Of a stretch of 10,028 bases of DNA, positions 1 to 6,730 are shown in pieces. Position 1 is the first letter of the stretch; the number at the start of each line of letters is the position of its first letter. Where the stretch lies: the NCBI GenBank assembly GCA_949840605.1, contig CATKXN010000105.1, forward strand, positions 1 through 10,028. Reading direction: 5' to 3'. This stretch comes from an uncultured Alistipes sp. (lineage in GTDB: Bacteria > Bacteroidota > Bacteroidia > Bacteroidales > Rikenellaceae). A program made the position numbers and the translations under genes. The notes below the pieces were generated by a model, which saw only the letters and a program-made list of their open reading frames with translations, ran no database searches and was not told where the DNA came from.

Positions 1-1090
1 TGACCCCGATCGTGGCGTATATTCCCAGATGGCCGTGCAGTTCGTTGGTCAGCACGCCCGCGCGCCATTCGCCCGCTCCGTGGCGGGCGATCGCCGAGTC
101 GATGATCGGAACGACGTCCGCCGCATAAAGTGCGTGCCGGACCGGAAATCCGTAGAATACCCGGCTTTCGCTGTCGGGCCTGCCCCGGAGGATCGCCGTC
201 AGCCGGGTCAGCACCTGGGCGTCCGAAGTCTTGTCCGACAGTTCGCACGCCTGGACCGTCCCGCTCAGCTCCCGGGAGGAAAACAGCTCCGGAGCGAACA
301 GCCACACCGCGGCCAGGTCGTCCCAGACTTCCAGATGACGTGCGCCGACCAGTCCCGAAAGCGGAGGCGTGCGGTGCGTCGCGGCGATCTTCCGGGCGTA
401 AACGGTCGGTACGGCGGCCGCCGAGTCGAGCAGGGCGGGCGTAACGGCGACCGGACGCGCCGGGTTTGCCGACACGACGGTGGCGGGCACGCCGCTCGCC
501 AGCACGTGCCGGGCGGCGACGCTGTCCGTCGCGTAATTGGCTCCGGAGAGCGGTTCGGTCCGGCTGTTGTACCAGACGATCCGGTCGATGCGGTCGCCGA
601 GCGCGGGATTTTCCCGCAGCACGTCGTACAGGTTCGTCAAAGCTCCGAGGGCGATGACGACGACCTTCTCCTCTTCGTTTTCGAGCGTTTCGGCGATCAG
701 CGTCTGCGCCGGGGGAAAGCCGCCGGTGCAGGCCGCTGCGTCGCCCCAGTCCACCTGCGCGGAGCGGGTGCGCCACGCGGGAGCCGGGTCGTTCAGGGTG
801 CGTCCCGCACCGACCGGAACCCCCTCGTGATAGAACGAATCGAGCAACGCACGCACCCGCACGGCGGCGCTGTCGGGAAGCAGTGCGCCTTCCGAAGTCG
901 TGACGGCGAGCACCTCCACTTCACGGTTGCCCAGCAGCATGCAGAGGGTGCGCAGGTCGTCGGGAGCGCCGTCGGTGTCGATGACGGCGTGGAAGCGGGC
1001 TTTGCCCGAATGCGCCTGGCAGGGGATCAGAAAAGCCGACAGGAGGGCCGTAAACAGGGCCCGGCGGAAAAAGTGCTGACGTGTGGTCAT
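1..1090 (-). CDS. Exported nucleoside-hydrolase-like protein with a C-terminal FmdE-like domain (partial, 3' end off window)
   Basis: I translated this frame by hand: it stays open from ATG 1090 to the window edge, 363 codons, so the C-terminus is missing. Residues 1-26 form a Sec signal peptide: RR, a hydrophobic run ALFTALLSAFLIP, and a likely cleavage after CQA, so the product should be periplasmic. Residues about 33-320 resemble inosine-uridine nucleoside hydrolases: DTDGAPDD at 38-45 aligns with the family DTDPGIDD and keeps the calcium-binding aspartates (D40, D44, D45), LGALTNL lies at 148-154, N185-x3-D189 aligns with the N...DPEAA segment, and WDDLA at 256-260 aligns with HDPLA. The catalytic His of that last motif is Trp here, and the Glu two residues before the conserved Asn is Gly, so ordinary nucleosidase activity is doubtful. 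From about 345, TNELHGHLGIYATIGV resembles the HGH start of FmdE (PF02663) domains; this assignment is moderate because the domain is cut. The gene begins 14 bp after the TonB receptor stop and is presumably cotranscribed. Confidence 0.75.
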   Translation of the reverse strand, partial: MTTRQHFFRRALFTALLSAFLIPCQAHSGKARFHAVIDTDGAPDDLRTLCMLLGNREVEVLAVTTSEGALLPDSAAVRVRALLDSFYHEGVPVGAGRTLNDPAPAWRTRSAQVDWGDAAACTGGFPPAQTLIAETLENEEEKVVVIALGALTNLYDVLRENPALGDRIDRIVWYNSRTEPLSGANYATDSVAARHVLASGVPATVVSANPARPVAVTPALLDSAAAVPTVYARKIAATHRTPPLSGLVGARHLEVWDDLAAVWLFAPELFSSRELSGTVQACELSDKTSDAQVLTRLTAILRGRPDSESRVFYGFPVRHALYAADVVPIIDSAIARHGAGEWRAGVLTNELHGHLGIYATIGV

Positions 1091-1104
1091 GGTATCCGGT
1101 CGTA

Positions 1105-3009
1105 TTAGAAATTCACGTTTATGCCGCCCAGCGCCGTGGCTTTCGGCATGGGAAACCCGGCGTTGATCTCGTAACGCTGTGCCAGCAGGTTCTCGCCCCG
1201 CACGAACAGTTCGAGCCGGCGGGTCGCGCGGAACGTGACGTTGGCGTTCCACAGCGCGAAATCGTCTTTCTCCGCGGGCTTGACCGCAGTGTAGAGTCCG
1301 CGGACGTACTGTACGCCCGTCGAAGCTTTCCACCGCCTGCGCGAGAACTCGACCCCGGCGTAGAGTTTGTGTTCGGGAGCCGCGACCACCGGATAGGCCA
1401 TGTGGAGGTAGCTGTAATTGGCCGAGACCGCCCACACGGGGTTTATGCGGTACGCCGCGTCGCCCTCGACGCCCCAGTTCTCGATGCGGCCCGTATTGAT
1501 GTTTTTCGGGCGGCCGTCTACCGGAACGGTCTGGATCATGTTGTCGCCGTCGATGTAATAGACGTTTATCCCGTACGAAAGCCGGCCTTCCAGCACGCGC
1601 TGGGTGAACGAAAGTTCGTAGTTCATCAGTTTTTCGGGTTTCAGGTCGGGGTTCTGCGGCGGGAACATATACATTTCGCGGATCGTCGGAAAGCGGAATC
1701 CCTTGCTGACCATCGCCTTGATCTGGGCGTTGCGCGGCAGCAGAAACGACAGCCCGCCCTGCGGCACCCACTCCGTGCCCGCATGCGAATGGTGGTCGAG
1801 GCGCAGTCCGGCGTCGAGCGTCAGCCAGTGGGTCAGGCTCTGGCGGAAATCGACGTATCCGGCCACTTCGTCCATCGTTTTGTCGGCCGTGGTCTTGTCC
1901 GGGCGTCCGTCGGTAAAGGCGTTCCACGCCTTGCCGCCGAAATGCTGCCAGTCGACGCCCGCGGTCAGGCGGTTGCCCGTGAAGAGTGCGACGCTCTGGT
2001 ACCACGACACGCCCAGCATTCGGTCGCGCGAGTTGAACCGGTAGTCGAGCGGTTCCGCGCCGGGCGAGTAACCGTCGTTGATCCGGTGCCGGCCCCAGTT
2101 GTAGAAAAAGCTCAGGGTTCCGGAGGTTTTTCCGTAGTCGTTGTGCAGTGCGAACGACGTCATGCCGCGGGTGATGCGCTGCTTGTTGTCGAGAATGGGC
2201 GCCGTGACGGCGCCCGGATTCTGCGCGTTGAAATGCGTGAGGTTCACGTCGGCCCACGCATCCCATGCTTCGGTGATCCGGCAGCCCAGCTTGGCGTAAC
2301 CGCCGTACTGCTCGAAACCCATGTTCCTGCGATGTCCGTCGGTGCGGTTGTACGATCCCGTCACCGTGCTGGTGAAGCGTCCGGCCCGGATTCGGTTCGT
2401 GACCTCGGTCTCCAGCGTGTTATAGGAGCCGTAACCGGCATGGAGGCCGGTTTTCACTCCGTCTTCCTGCATCCGGCGCGTCACGATGTTGATCACGCCG
2501 CCCATGGCGTTCGATCCGTAGAGCACCGATGCGGGACCTCGCACCACTTCGATCCGGTCGGCCAGCATCGACTGGTAGGCGTCGGCGATCGGGTGCCCCA
2601 TCAGCCCCATGTATTGGGGATGGCCGTCGATCAGCACCAGCAGCCCTGTCGTGGGGCCTCCGCTGACGCCTCCGCCGACGCCCCGCAGCGTCATCTGCCC
2701 GGCGGCTCCGCCCGAAACGCCGTAGCCCATGAGGCCGCGTCCCGTGACGAACAATCCCGGAACCTGCTCGGTCAGCGTCGGCAGCAGCGACGGCCGGAAT
2801 CCCTCGGCGATCTTCTGCCGCCCGACGACGGAAATGGTCATCGGCAGGTGCCGGATGTCGGTTTCGTGGCGGGTTCCCGTGACCACGATCGCGCCGATCG
2901 GGTGGGTTTTTCCGTTGCGCAGGCTGTCGGCGGTCTCCGACCGCAGGGCGCACACGGGGGCGCTGCTGCCTAACAGCAGCAGGGCGAACAGTTTGGACTT
3001 CATCATCAT
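1105..3009 (-). CDS. TonB-dependent outer-membrane receptor, BtuB/CirA-like size class
   Basis: This 634-residue protein imports a bound ligand across the outer membrane using TonB energy. It opens with a signal peptide (KLFALLLLGSSAPVCA). The segment AIVVTGTRHET at about 40-50 is the usual start of the plug, which continues through LPMTISVVGRQKI, the LRGVGGG turn, VLIDGHP, and DRIEVVRGPASVLYGSNAMG with GVINIVTRR. The rest is a 22-strand-type barrel ending in an aromatic residue (GGINVNF). The length matches compact metal-chelate or cobalamin receptors. It lacks the N-terminal carboxypeptidase-like domain of SusC proteins and no SusD gene follows, so it is not a glycan receptor of that class. 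Three in-frame ATGs stand in a row (3009, 3006, 3003); any could be the start, and I keep the first. It leads a two-gene unit with the hydrolase/FmdE-like gene. The ligand cannot be read from sequence; a metal chelate or cofactor is an inference from the neighbouring nickel genes. Confidence 0.93.
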   Translation of the reverse strand: MMMKSKLFALLLLGSSAPVCALRSETADSLRNGKTHPIGAIVVTGTRHETDIRHLPMTISVVGRQKIAEGFRPSLLPTLTEQVPGLFVTGRGLMGYGVSGGAAGQMTLRGVGGGVSGGPTTGLLVLIDGHPQYMGLMGHPIADAYQSMLADRIEVVRGPASVLYGSNAMGGVINIVTRRMQEDGVKTGLHAGYGSYNTLETEVTNRIRAGRFTSTVTGSYNRTDGHRRNMGFEQYGGYAKLGCRITEAWDAWADVNLTHFNAQNPGAVTAPILDNKQRITRGMTSFALHNDYGKTSGTLSFFYNWGRHRINDGYSPGAEPLDYRFNSRDRMLGVSWYQSVALFTGNRLTAGVDWQHFGGKAWNAFTDGRPDKTTADKTMDEVAGYVDFRQSLTHWLTLDAGLRLDHHSHAGTEWVPQGGLSFLLPRNAQIKAMVSKGFRFPTIREMYMFPPQNPDLKPEKLMNYELSFTQRVLEGRLSYGINVYYIDGDNMIQTVPVDGRPKNINTGRIENWGVEGDAAYRINPVWAVSANYSYLHMAYPVVAAPEHKLYAGVEFSRRRWKASTGVQYVRGLYTAVKPAEKDDFALWNANVTFRATRRLELFVRGENLLAQRYEINAGFPMPKATALGGINVNF

Positions 3010-3021
3010 GCATTATGTTTT
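2992..3021 (+). promoter_or_regulatory. Candidate Bacteroidota-type promoter for the FUSC/MFS gene
   Basis: TTTG at 2992-2995 and TATGTTTT at 3014-3021 are separated by 18 bases. They approximate the Bacteroidota -33 (TTTG) and -7 (TAnnTTTG) elements; only the last base of the -7 differs. Transcription would start near 3028, giving a leader of about 150 nt before the ATG at 3181. The -33 element lies inside the first codons of the divergent TonB receptor and the spacer covers its start codons, so expression of the two genes could interfere. This is a consensus match by eye only. Confidence 0.35.
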
Positions 3022-3083
3022 ACTTGAACACTCGTTTATTTCGTTGCATCGCATCCTTCCTCTCACCAATTCCCGTTCCAAAT

Positions 3084-3095
3084 TCCCGGCCGGGA
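3084..3095. repeat. Perfect 12-bp palindrome, possible operator
   Basis: TCCCGGCCGGGA reads the same on both strands. It is flanked by a further, less regular pair, GTTC at 75-78 and GAAC at 97-100 of the 3001-3100 block. Just upstream, CCAATTCCCG (3066-3075) and CCAAATTCCCG (3078-3088) form a direct repeat that runs into the palindrome. Its place between divergent genes fits an operator for a dimeric regulator, but a chance GC-rich palindrome is possible. No regulator gene is visible in the window. Confidence 0.4.
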
Positions 3096-3107
3096 CGAAC
3101 AAACCGC

Positions 3108-3115
3108 AAAACTTA
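3108..3115 (-). promoter_or_regulatory. Candidate -7 element for the TonB receptor unit
   Basis: On the minus strand, TAAGTTTT followed by G approximates TAnnTTTG. It would start transcription near 3100, about 90 nt before the receptor ATG. I see no TTTG at the expected -33 distance, so the match is half-supported. The palindrome at 3084-3095 would fall just downstream of this start, a position where a repressor could act. Confidence 0.25.
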
Positions 3116-3180
3116 CCCTGAATCGACAGCCCTCCTGCCGTTTCGGCGCGTTTCTTGCGCGGAGCCGGAAAAAACGTTCC

Positions 3181-5148
3181 ATGATGGGAAACACCCGGCA
3201 ACCGATTTCGTTACGGATCCGGCATCACCTGCGCGATGCCGTCGGACGCATGCACCCGTCCGTTTCGTTCGTCTCCTGCGTCGGCGTTCTGCTGGCTTAC
3301 CTGACGGGCGTCTACATAACCGGTTCGCTGCACGAGGCGTCGCGCTGGATGGGAGCCATGCTGGCCTGCACGTCGCTGGTGGTCGTCCTGCAGTCGCACA
3401 GCTACCGGGATTCGCTGCGCGCCGGATGGACCCGGGTGCTCGGGACCTTTCTCGGGGCGCTCGTCGCCTACATATACCTCAAAATCTGGTCTTTTTCGAT
3501 CGTGGGGATGCTGGCGTCGGTCTTCGTGCTGGAGATGCTCTGCATGCTGGTCGGAATCTATCAGAACAACCGGATCGCCACCATCACGCTGCTCATCATC
3601 CTGCTCGTCTCGCAGATGACGCCCCACGTCTCTCCGGCCGTGAACTGTCTGCTGCGCTTTACCGAATCGGTCGTCGGCGTCGGGGTGGGCGTCGCGCTGC
3701 TGTGGGTGCTCGAGCGGTGGAAACGATGGCTCGCACCGCATGTGAATACGAACACATCCCCCGATAAGACTATGAATATGGACACGATGCCCCTGCGCTG
3801 GGGCCATTTCAGGGTACTTGTCGTCGCCTCGCTCGGACAGATCACCGGAGCCGGGCTGGCGACGCTGGTCGGCGTCATCCTGCCGATGATCCAGATTGTC
3901 CGGCATCCCGGACTTACGTCCCTCCAGCAGGGACTCGTGGCGGCGACCAGCCTTGTCGGAATCATGGTCGGATCGGTGCTTTTCGGGCAGTGGAGCGACC
4001 GGAAAGGCTATCTGTTTTTCTTCCGCTTCTGTCCCGCGCTCATTCTCGCGGCCTCGCTGTTCGCTTTTTTCACGGCCGACCTCCCCGGTCTGGTTGCGGG
4101 ACTTTTTTTCATGGGGCTGGGCATCGGAGGCGGTTACAGCCTCGATTCGGACTACATCTCCGAGATCATGCCCCGGCGGTGGAAACTGCTGATGGTCGGC
4201 GTGGCGAAAGCCGCGTCGTCGCTGGGCAGCATCGCGGCGGCGGCCAGCTGTTTCTTCCTGCTCCGGGCGTGGAACGATCCGCACCTCTGGAACCGCCTGC
4301 TGCTGCTCGTCGCGGTCATGGCGGTCGTCATGCTGCTCTGCCGCATCCGCTTCGAACAGAGTCCCGGATGGCTCATCGCCCACGGCCGCATGACGGAAGC
4401 CGAAGAGGCCGTGCGCTATTTCCTGGGCCCGGACGTGGAGATCGGCGAAATCCGCAACCGTCCGAAGAAATCGGAGATGCCGAAAGTCGCCTGGAGCGAC
4501 CTTTTCAAACCGGGGCAGGTGAAAAAAGTGGTGTTCAGCGGTATTCCCTGGGCCTGCGAGGGACTGGGCGTCTACGGCATCGGGGTGTTCCTGCCGGTGC
4601 TGGTCATGGCGCTGGGACTGGAAAAGGGCTCCGAGTCGGCCTTTTCCCGAATCACCGATTCGGTGCTGCTGACGACCTGGATCAACCTCTTCATGCTGCC
4701 CGGATTCGTCCTGGGACTGCTGCTCGTCAACCGCTGGTATCACGTGCGGACCCAGACCTGGGGATTCATTCTCAGCGCCGCGGGCATGGTTGTCCTGCTG
4801 GCGGCCTATGAACTTCATTGGCCGGTCTGGATCGCTGTGGCCGGCTTCATGCTCTTCGAACTGTTTCTCAACGCCGGTCCCCACCTGATGACCTTCATCA
4901 TCCCGCCTCAGATCTACTCCGTCGCCGAACGCGGTTCGGGAGCGGGACTGGCCGCGGCTTTCGGCAAGCTGGGCGCCGTCGCGGGCGTCGTCTTCATTCC
5001 GGTGCTGCTCAAATGGGGCGGGGCTTCGCTGGTGCTCGGGGTGACGGTCGGCGTACTGCTCGTCGGGGCGCTGGTCACGGTCGTCGTCGGCCGCGAGGTG
5101 CTTCCCGACAAGGGACGGGCGGTTCGTCCGGAGATCCGGCGCGACTGA
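3181..5148 (+). CDS. FUSC/aromatic-acid-exporter-like domain fused in frame to an MFS sugar-porter-type transporter
   Basis: The 655-residue frame has two membrane parts. Residues 1-185 contain about six helices (27-47, 54-70, 86-103, 104-127, 130-146, 157-180), ending in RFTESVVGVGVGVALLWVLE, which is typical of the FUSC/ArAE exporter membrane domain. Residues 198-655 form a complete twelve-helix MFS: motif A as GQWSDRKG at 269-276, a central loop with EQSPGWLIAHGRMTEAEEA at 392-410 that follows the sugar-porter PESPRWL..GR..EA pattern, and SVAERGSGAGLAAAFGKLG at 580-598, the R-G-GAG element before helix 11. The MFS part should be a proton-coupled transporter of a small organic solute or anion; the substrate is unknown. 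The linker 186-200 is short and polar and contains M198 and M200, either of which could start a free-standing MFS protein of about 458 residues. ATG 3181 is used as the start; ATG 3184 follows directly. No strong ribosome-binding site is visible. The gene is convergent with nikO. Confidence 0.85.
   Translation: MMGNTRQPISLRIRHHLRDAVGRMHPSVSFVSCVGVLLAYLTGVYITGSLHEASRWMGAMLACTSLVVVLQSHSYRDSLRAGWTRVLGTFLGALVAYIYLKIWSFSIVGMLASVFVLEMLCMLVGIYQNNRIATITLLIILLVSQMTPHVSPAVNCLLRFTESVVGVGVGVALLWVLERWKRWLAPHVNTNTSPDKTMNMDTMPLRWGHFRVLVVASLGQITGAGLATLVGVILPMIQIVRHPGLTSLQQGLVAATSLVGIMVGSVLFGQWSDRKGYLFFFRFCPALILAASLFAFFTADLPGLVAGLFFMGLGIGGGYSLDSDYISEIMPRRWKLLMVGVAKAASSLGSIAAAASCFFLLRAWNDPHLWNRLLLLVAVMAVVMLLCRIRFEQSPGWLIAHGRMTEAEEAVRYFLGPDVEIGEIRNRPKKSEMPKVAWSDLFKPGQVKKVVFSGIPWACEGLGVYGIGVFLPVLVMALGLEKGSESAFSRITDSVLLTTWINLFMLPGFVLGLLLVNRWYHVRTQTWGFILSAAGMVVLLAAYELHWPVWIAVAGFMLFELFLNAGPHLMTFIIPPQIYSVAERGSGAGLAAAFGKLGAVAGVVFIPVLLKWGGASLVLGVTVGVLLVGALVTVVVGREVLPDKGRAVRPEIRRD
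3756..3774 (+). other. Domain-junction C5 tract, alternate-frame TAA and internal ATG
   Basis: A run of five C (3758-3762) is followed by GA, then TAA in another frame (3765-3767), GACT, and an in-frame ATG at 3772. Adding one C would end the FUSC-like frame at that TAA with about 195 codons, and the MFS frame could then start at the ATG four bases later. That is an ordinary two-gene operon spacing. As given, the frame reads straight through. This may be a real fusion, a sequencing or assembly slip, or slippage between two states. Confidence 0.55.
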
Positions 5149-5151
5149 CCG

Positions 5152-5913
5152 TCAGAGGGCGTATTCCTTTTTCAGCGCACGTTTCATCCGCAGTTCGCAG
5201 GGCTGTTCCAGCCCGCACTCTTCGAGCAGGGCCAGGTCGGAGAATACGTGGCGTGTGTCGCCGTCGGCCACGATCCGGCCCTCTTTCATCACGATCGTAC
5301 GGCCGCAGAGGTCGAGCACCATCTCCATGTCGTGCGTGGCGATCAGCGTCGTGTGGCTGAAGCGTCGGATCAGGTCGATGATCTGCCGCCGGGCCCGGGG
5401 GTCGAGATTCGAGGTTGGCTCGTCCATGACGAGCACCGACGGCTCCATCGAAAGCACCGTGGCGATGGCGACGCGCTTCTTCTGTCCGCCCGATAGCCGG
5501 AACGGAGACGATTTGCGCAGATCGAGCGCGCCGACGGCGCCGAGGGCTTCCGTGACGCGGCGTTCGATCTCGTCGGGTTCGAGCCGCATGTTCGAGGGAC
5601 CGAAGGCCACGTCTTCCTCGACCGTGGGCATGAAGAGCTGGTTGTCCGAATCCTGGAACACCAGTCCCACCGACTGCCGCACCAGGGGCAGCGTCTTGCG
5701 GGTGAGAGCGATGCCTCCCATCACCACGCTGCCCTGCGAGGGCATCAGCAGCCCGTCGGTGTGGAGCAGCAGGGTCGATTTCCCGGCTCCGTTGGCGCCC
5801 ACCAGGGCGACCTTTTCCCCGTGCGTGATGCGGAACGATATGCCGCGCAAGGCCTCGCAACCGTTGGGGTAACGGTAATGCACGTCGTCGAACCGGAGGT
5901 AGTGGTGGCTCAT
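5152..5913 (-). CDS. nikO: Nickel ECF-type ABC transporter ATPase
   Basis: This 253-residue cytoplasmic ATPase powers the nickel importer encoded just upstream. Walker A is GANGAGKST at 39-47, the Q-loop FQDSDNQLF is at 86-94, the signature LSGGQKKR is at 140-147, Walker B LVMDEPT is at 161-167, and the switch histidine is H194 in IATHDMEM. FQDSDNQLF with the following PTVEEDVAFGP is characteristic of the CbiO/EcfA group. The sequence alone does not separate cobalt (CbiO) from nickel (NikO); the urease context decides for nickel. The start is one base after the nikQ stop. It is the last gene of the operon, and its stop lies three bases from that of the convergent MFS gene. I see no hairpin-plus-T-run terminator, so the transcript may continue antisense to the MFS gene. 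Confidence 0.93.
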   Translation of the reverse strand: MSHHYLRFDDVHYRYPNGCEALRGISFRITHGEKVALVGANGAGKSTLLLHTDGLLMPSQGSVVMGGIALTRKTLPLVRQSVGLVFQDSDNQLFMPTVEEDVAFGPSNMRLEPDEIERRVTEALGAVGALDLRKSSPFRLSGGQKKRVAIATVLSMEPSVLVMDEPTSNLDPRARRQIIDLIRRFSHTTLIATHDMEMVLDLCGRTIVMKEGRIVADGDTRHVFSDLALLEECGLEQPCELRMKRALKKEYAL

Positions 5914-5914
5914 G

Positions 5915-6730
5915 TCAGAAGTTGTTTATCAGCGTCGAAAGGGCTTCGGCCGGATGGAACAGGCGCAGCAGGACGAGCGCCGAACTCCATGCGGCGAGAA
6001 ACAGGGTGTCGCGCATTTCCCAGGCCGGACGTTCGAACGCATCCTCCGGGATGCGTCCCGTGAATCCGCGGGCGAGCATCGCCCGGCTGATCCGTTCGGC
6101 CCGGTCGAAAGTGCGGATCAGCAGTTGTCCGACGAGCGTTCCCCAGACCTTCAACGGATAGGATTTTCTCCCGAAGCTTCTCGCGTCGCGGGCCCGCTGC
6201 ATGGCCAGGGCCTCCTCGATCAGTACCCGGAGGTAGCGGTAGACGAAAAGCAGCTGGGTGGTGAAGACCGCCGGAACGCCCATTCGCTGCATGCTCCGGC
6301 AGAGCCGGTAATAGCCCGTGCTGCCGATCAGGACCAGCAGCGCCTGCACCGACAGCAGGCCGCGCAGGATGATCGAGAAGAACGAGACCCAGCCTGCTGT
6401 GACGACGGCCGGTCCGATCCGGAAGACCGGCTCGCGGTCGTAGAAAAGGTTGAAGACGCCGATGAAAGCGACGAACGGCAGCACGACGAGCGACCGCCGG
6501 AATACCGTTCCGTAATCCATGCCGCCCATCGCGCTGGCGATGATCGGAAAGGAGGAGAACAACAGCAGTTCCGGAAGCCGGTCGAGCGGTACGGAGAGCA
6601 TCGTCACGAGGAAAACCGCTGTGACGAGCAGCTTGGCGCGGGCATCCGTCCGGTGGAGCGGAGTCCGTATGCGTGCACTCCGCTCCAGGGCGTCCAATGC
6701 GCAAAGCGCGTTCTGCAACCGGTTTTTCAT
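5915..6730 (-). CDS. nikQ: Nickel ECF-type transporter transmembrane component (CbiQ/NikQ)
   Basis: The 271-residue inner-membrane protein couples the ATPase to the substrate-binding permease. It has hydrophobic segments at about 33-60, 62-70, 80-97, 107-140 and 243-258. It also carries the two cytoplasmic coupling motifs of EcfT proteins: ARD at 180-182 within QRARDARSF, and ARG at 220-222 within SRAMLARGFTG. These helices contact the ATPase grooves in the family. The start overlaps the nikM stop by 4 bp (ATGA), so translational coupling is likely. The N-terminal 30 residues, with ALDALERSARIRTPLHRTDAR, match the usual polar leader before helix 1. The metal is assigned from context. Confidence 0.92.
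   Translation of the reverse strand: MKNRLQNALCALDALERSARIRTPLHRTDARAKLLVTAVFLVTMLSVPLDRLPELLLFSSFPIIASAMGGMDYGTVFRRSLVVLPFVAFIGVFNLFYDREPVFRIGPAVVTAGWVSFFSIILRGLLSVQALLVLIGSTGYYRLCRSMQRMGVPAVFTTQLLFVYRYLRVLIEEALAMQRARDARSFGRKSYPLKVWGTLVGQLLIRTFDRAERISRAMLARGFTGRIPEDAFERPAWEMRDTLFLAAWSSALVLLRLFHPAEALSTLINNF

Larger units (their letters stand above)
3010..3180. other. Divergent intergenic region between the TonB receptor and the FUSC/MFS gene
   Basis: This is the only sizeable gap in the window. The part next to the receptor start (3010-3060) is noticeably AT-richer than the coding DNA. It holds candidate promoter elements on both strands, a perfect 12-bp palindrome at 3084-3095, and a repeated CCAATTCCCG-like motif. 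I looked for a cobalamin riboswitch, which often precedes receptors of this size in Bacteroidota, and did not find its conserved boxes. No convincing small gene is present. Confidence 0.8.

Noticed and set aside
29..1108. 359-codon plus-strand open frame at the left edge
   Set aside because: It lies opposite the exported hydrolase-like gene, which has a signal peptide and family motifs. The plus-strand translation has none.
1081..2973. 630-codon plus-strand open frame opposite the TonB receptor
   Set aside because: It is antisense to a well-supported receptor. The translation is rich in R, H, V and D with no recognisable domain. Long antisense frames are expected in GC-rich genes.
3010..3120. 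Cobalamin riboswitch upstream of the TonB receptor
   Set aside because: GGGAATTGGTGAGA on the minus strand faintly recalls part of the consensus, but the conserved B12 box and the surrounding helices are absent.
3013..3201. 62-codon minus-strand frame ending just before the TonB receptor start (possible leader peptide)
   Set aside because: It would have to start inside the FUSC/MFS coding sequence, upstream of the candidate receptor promoter, and it has no recognisable features. The stop-TGC-ATG junction is probably chance.
3211..4884. 557-codon minus-strand open frame opposite the MFS gene
   Set aside because: The H/D/E/R-rich translation is a complement shadow of hydrophobic membrane-helix codons. 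The plus-strand frame has full FUSC and MFS motifs.
5114..5139. Intrinsic terminator at the end of the MFS gene
   Set aside because: GGACG/CGTCC and CCGGA/TCCGG can pair weakly, but the second has a two-base loop and neither is followed by a T run on either strand. Both lie inside coding sequence.
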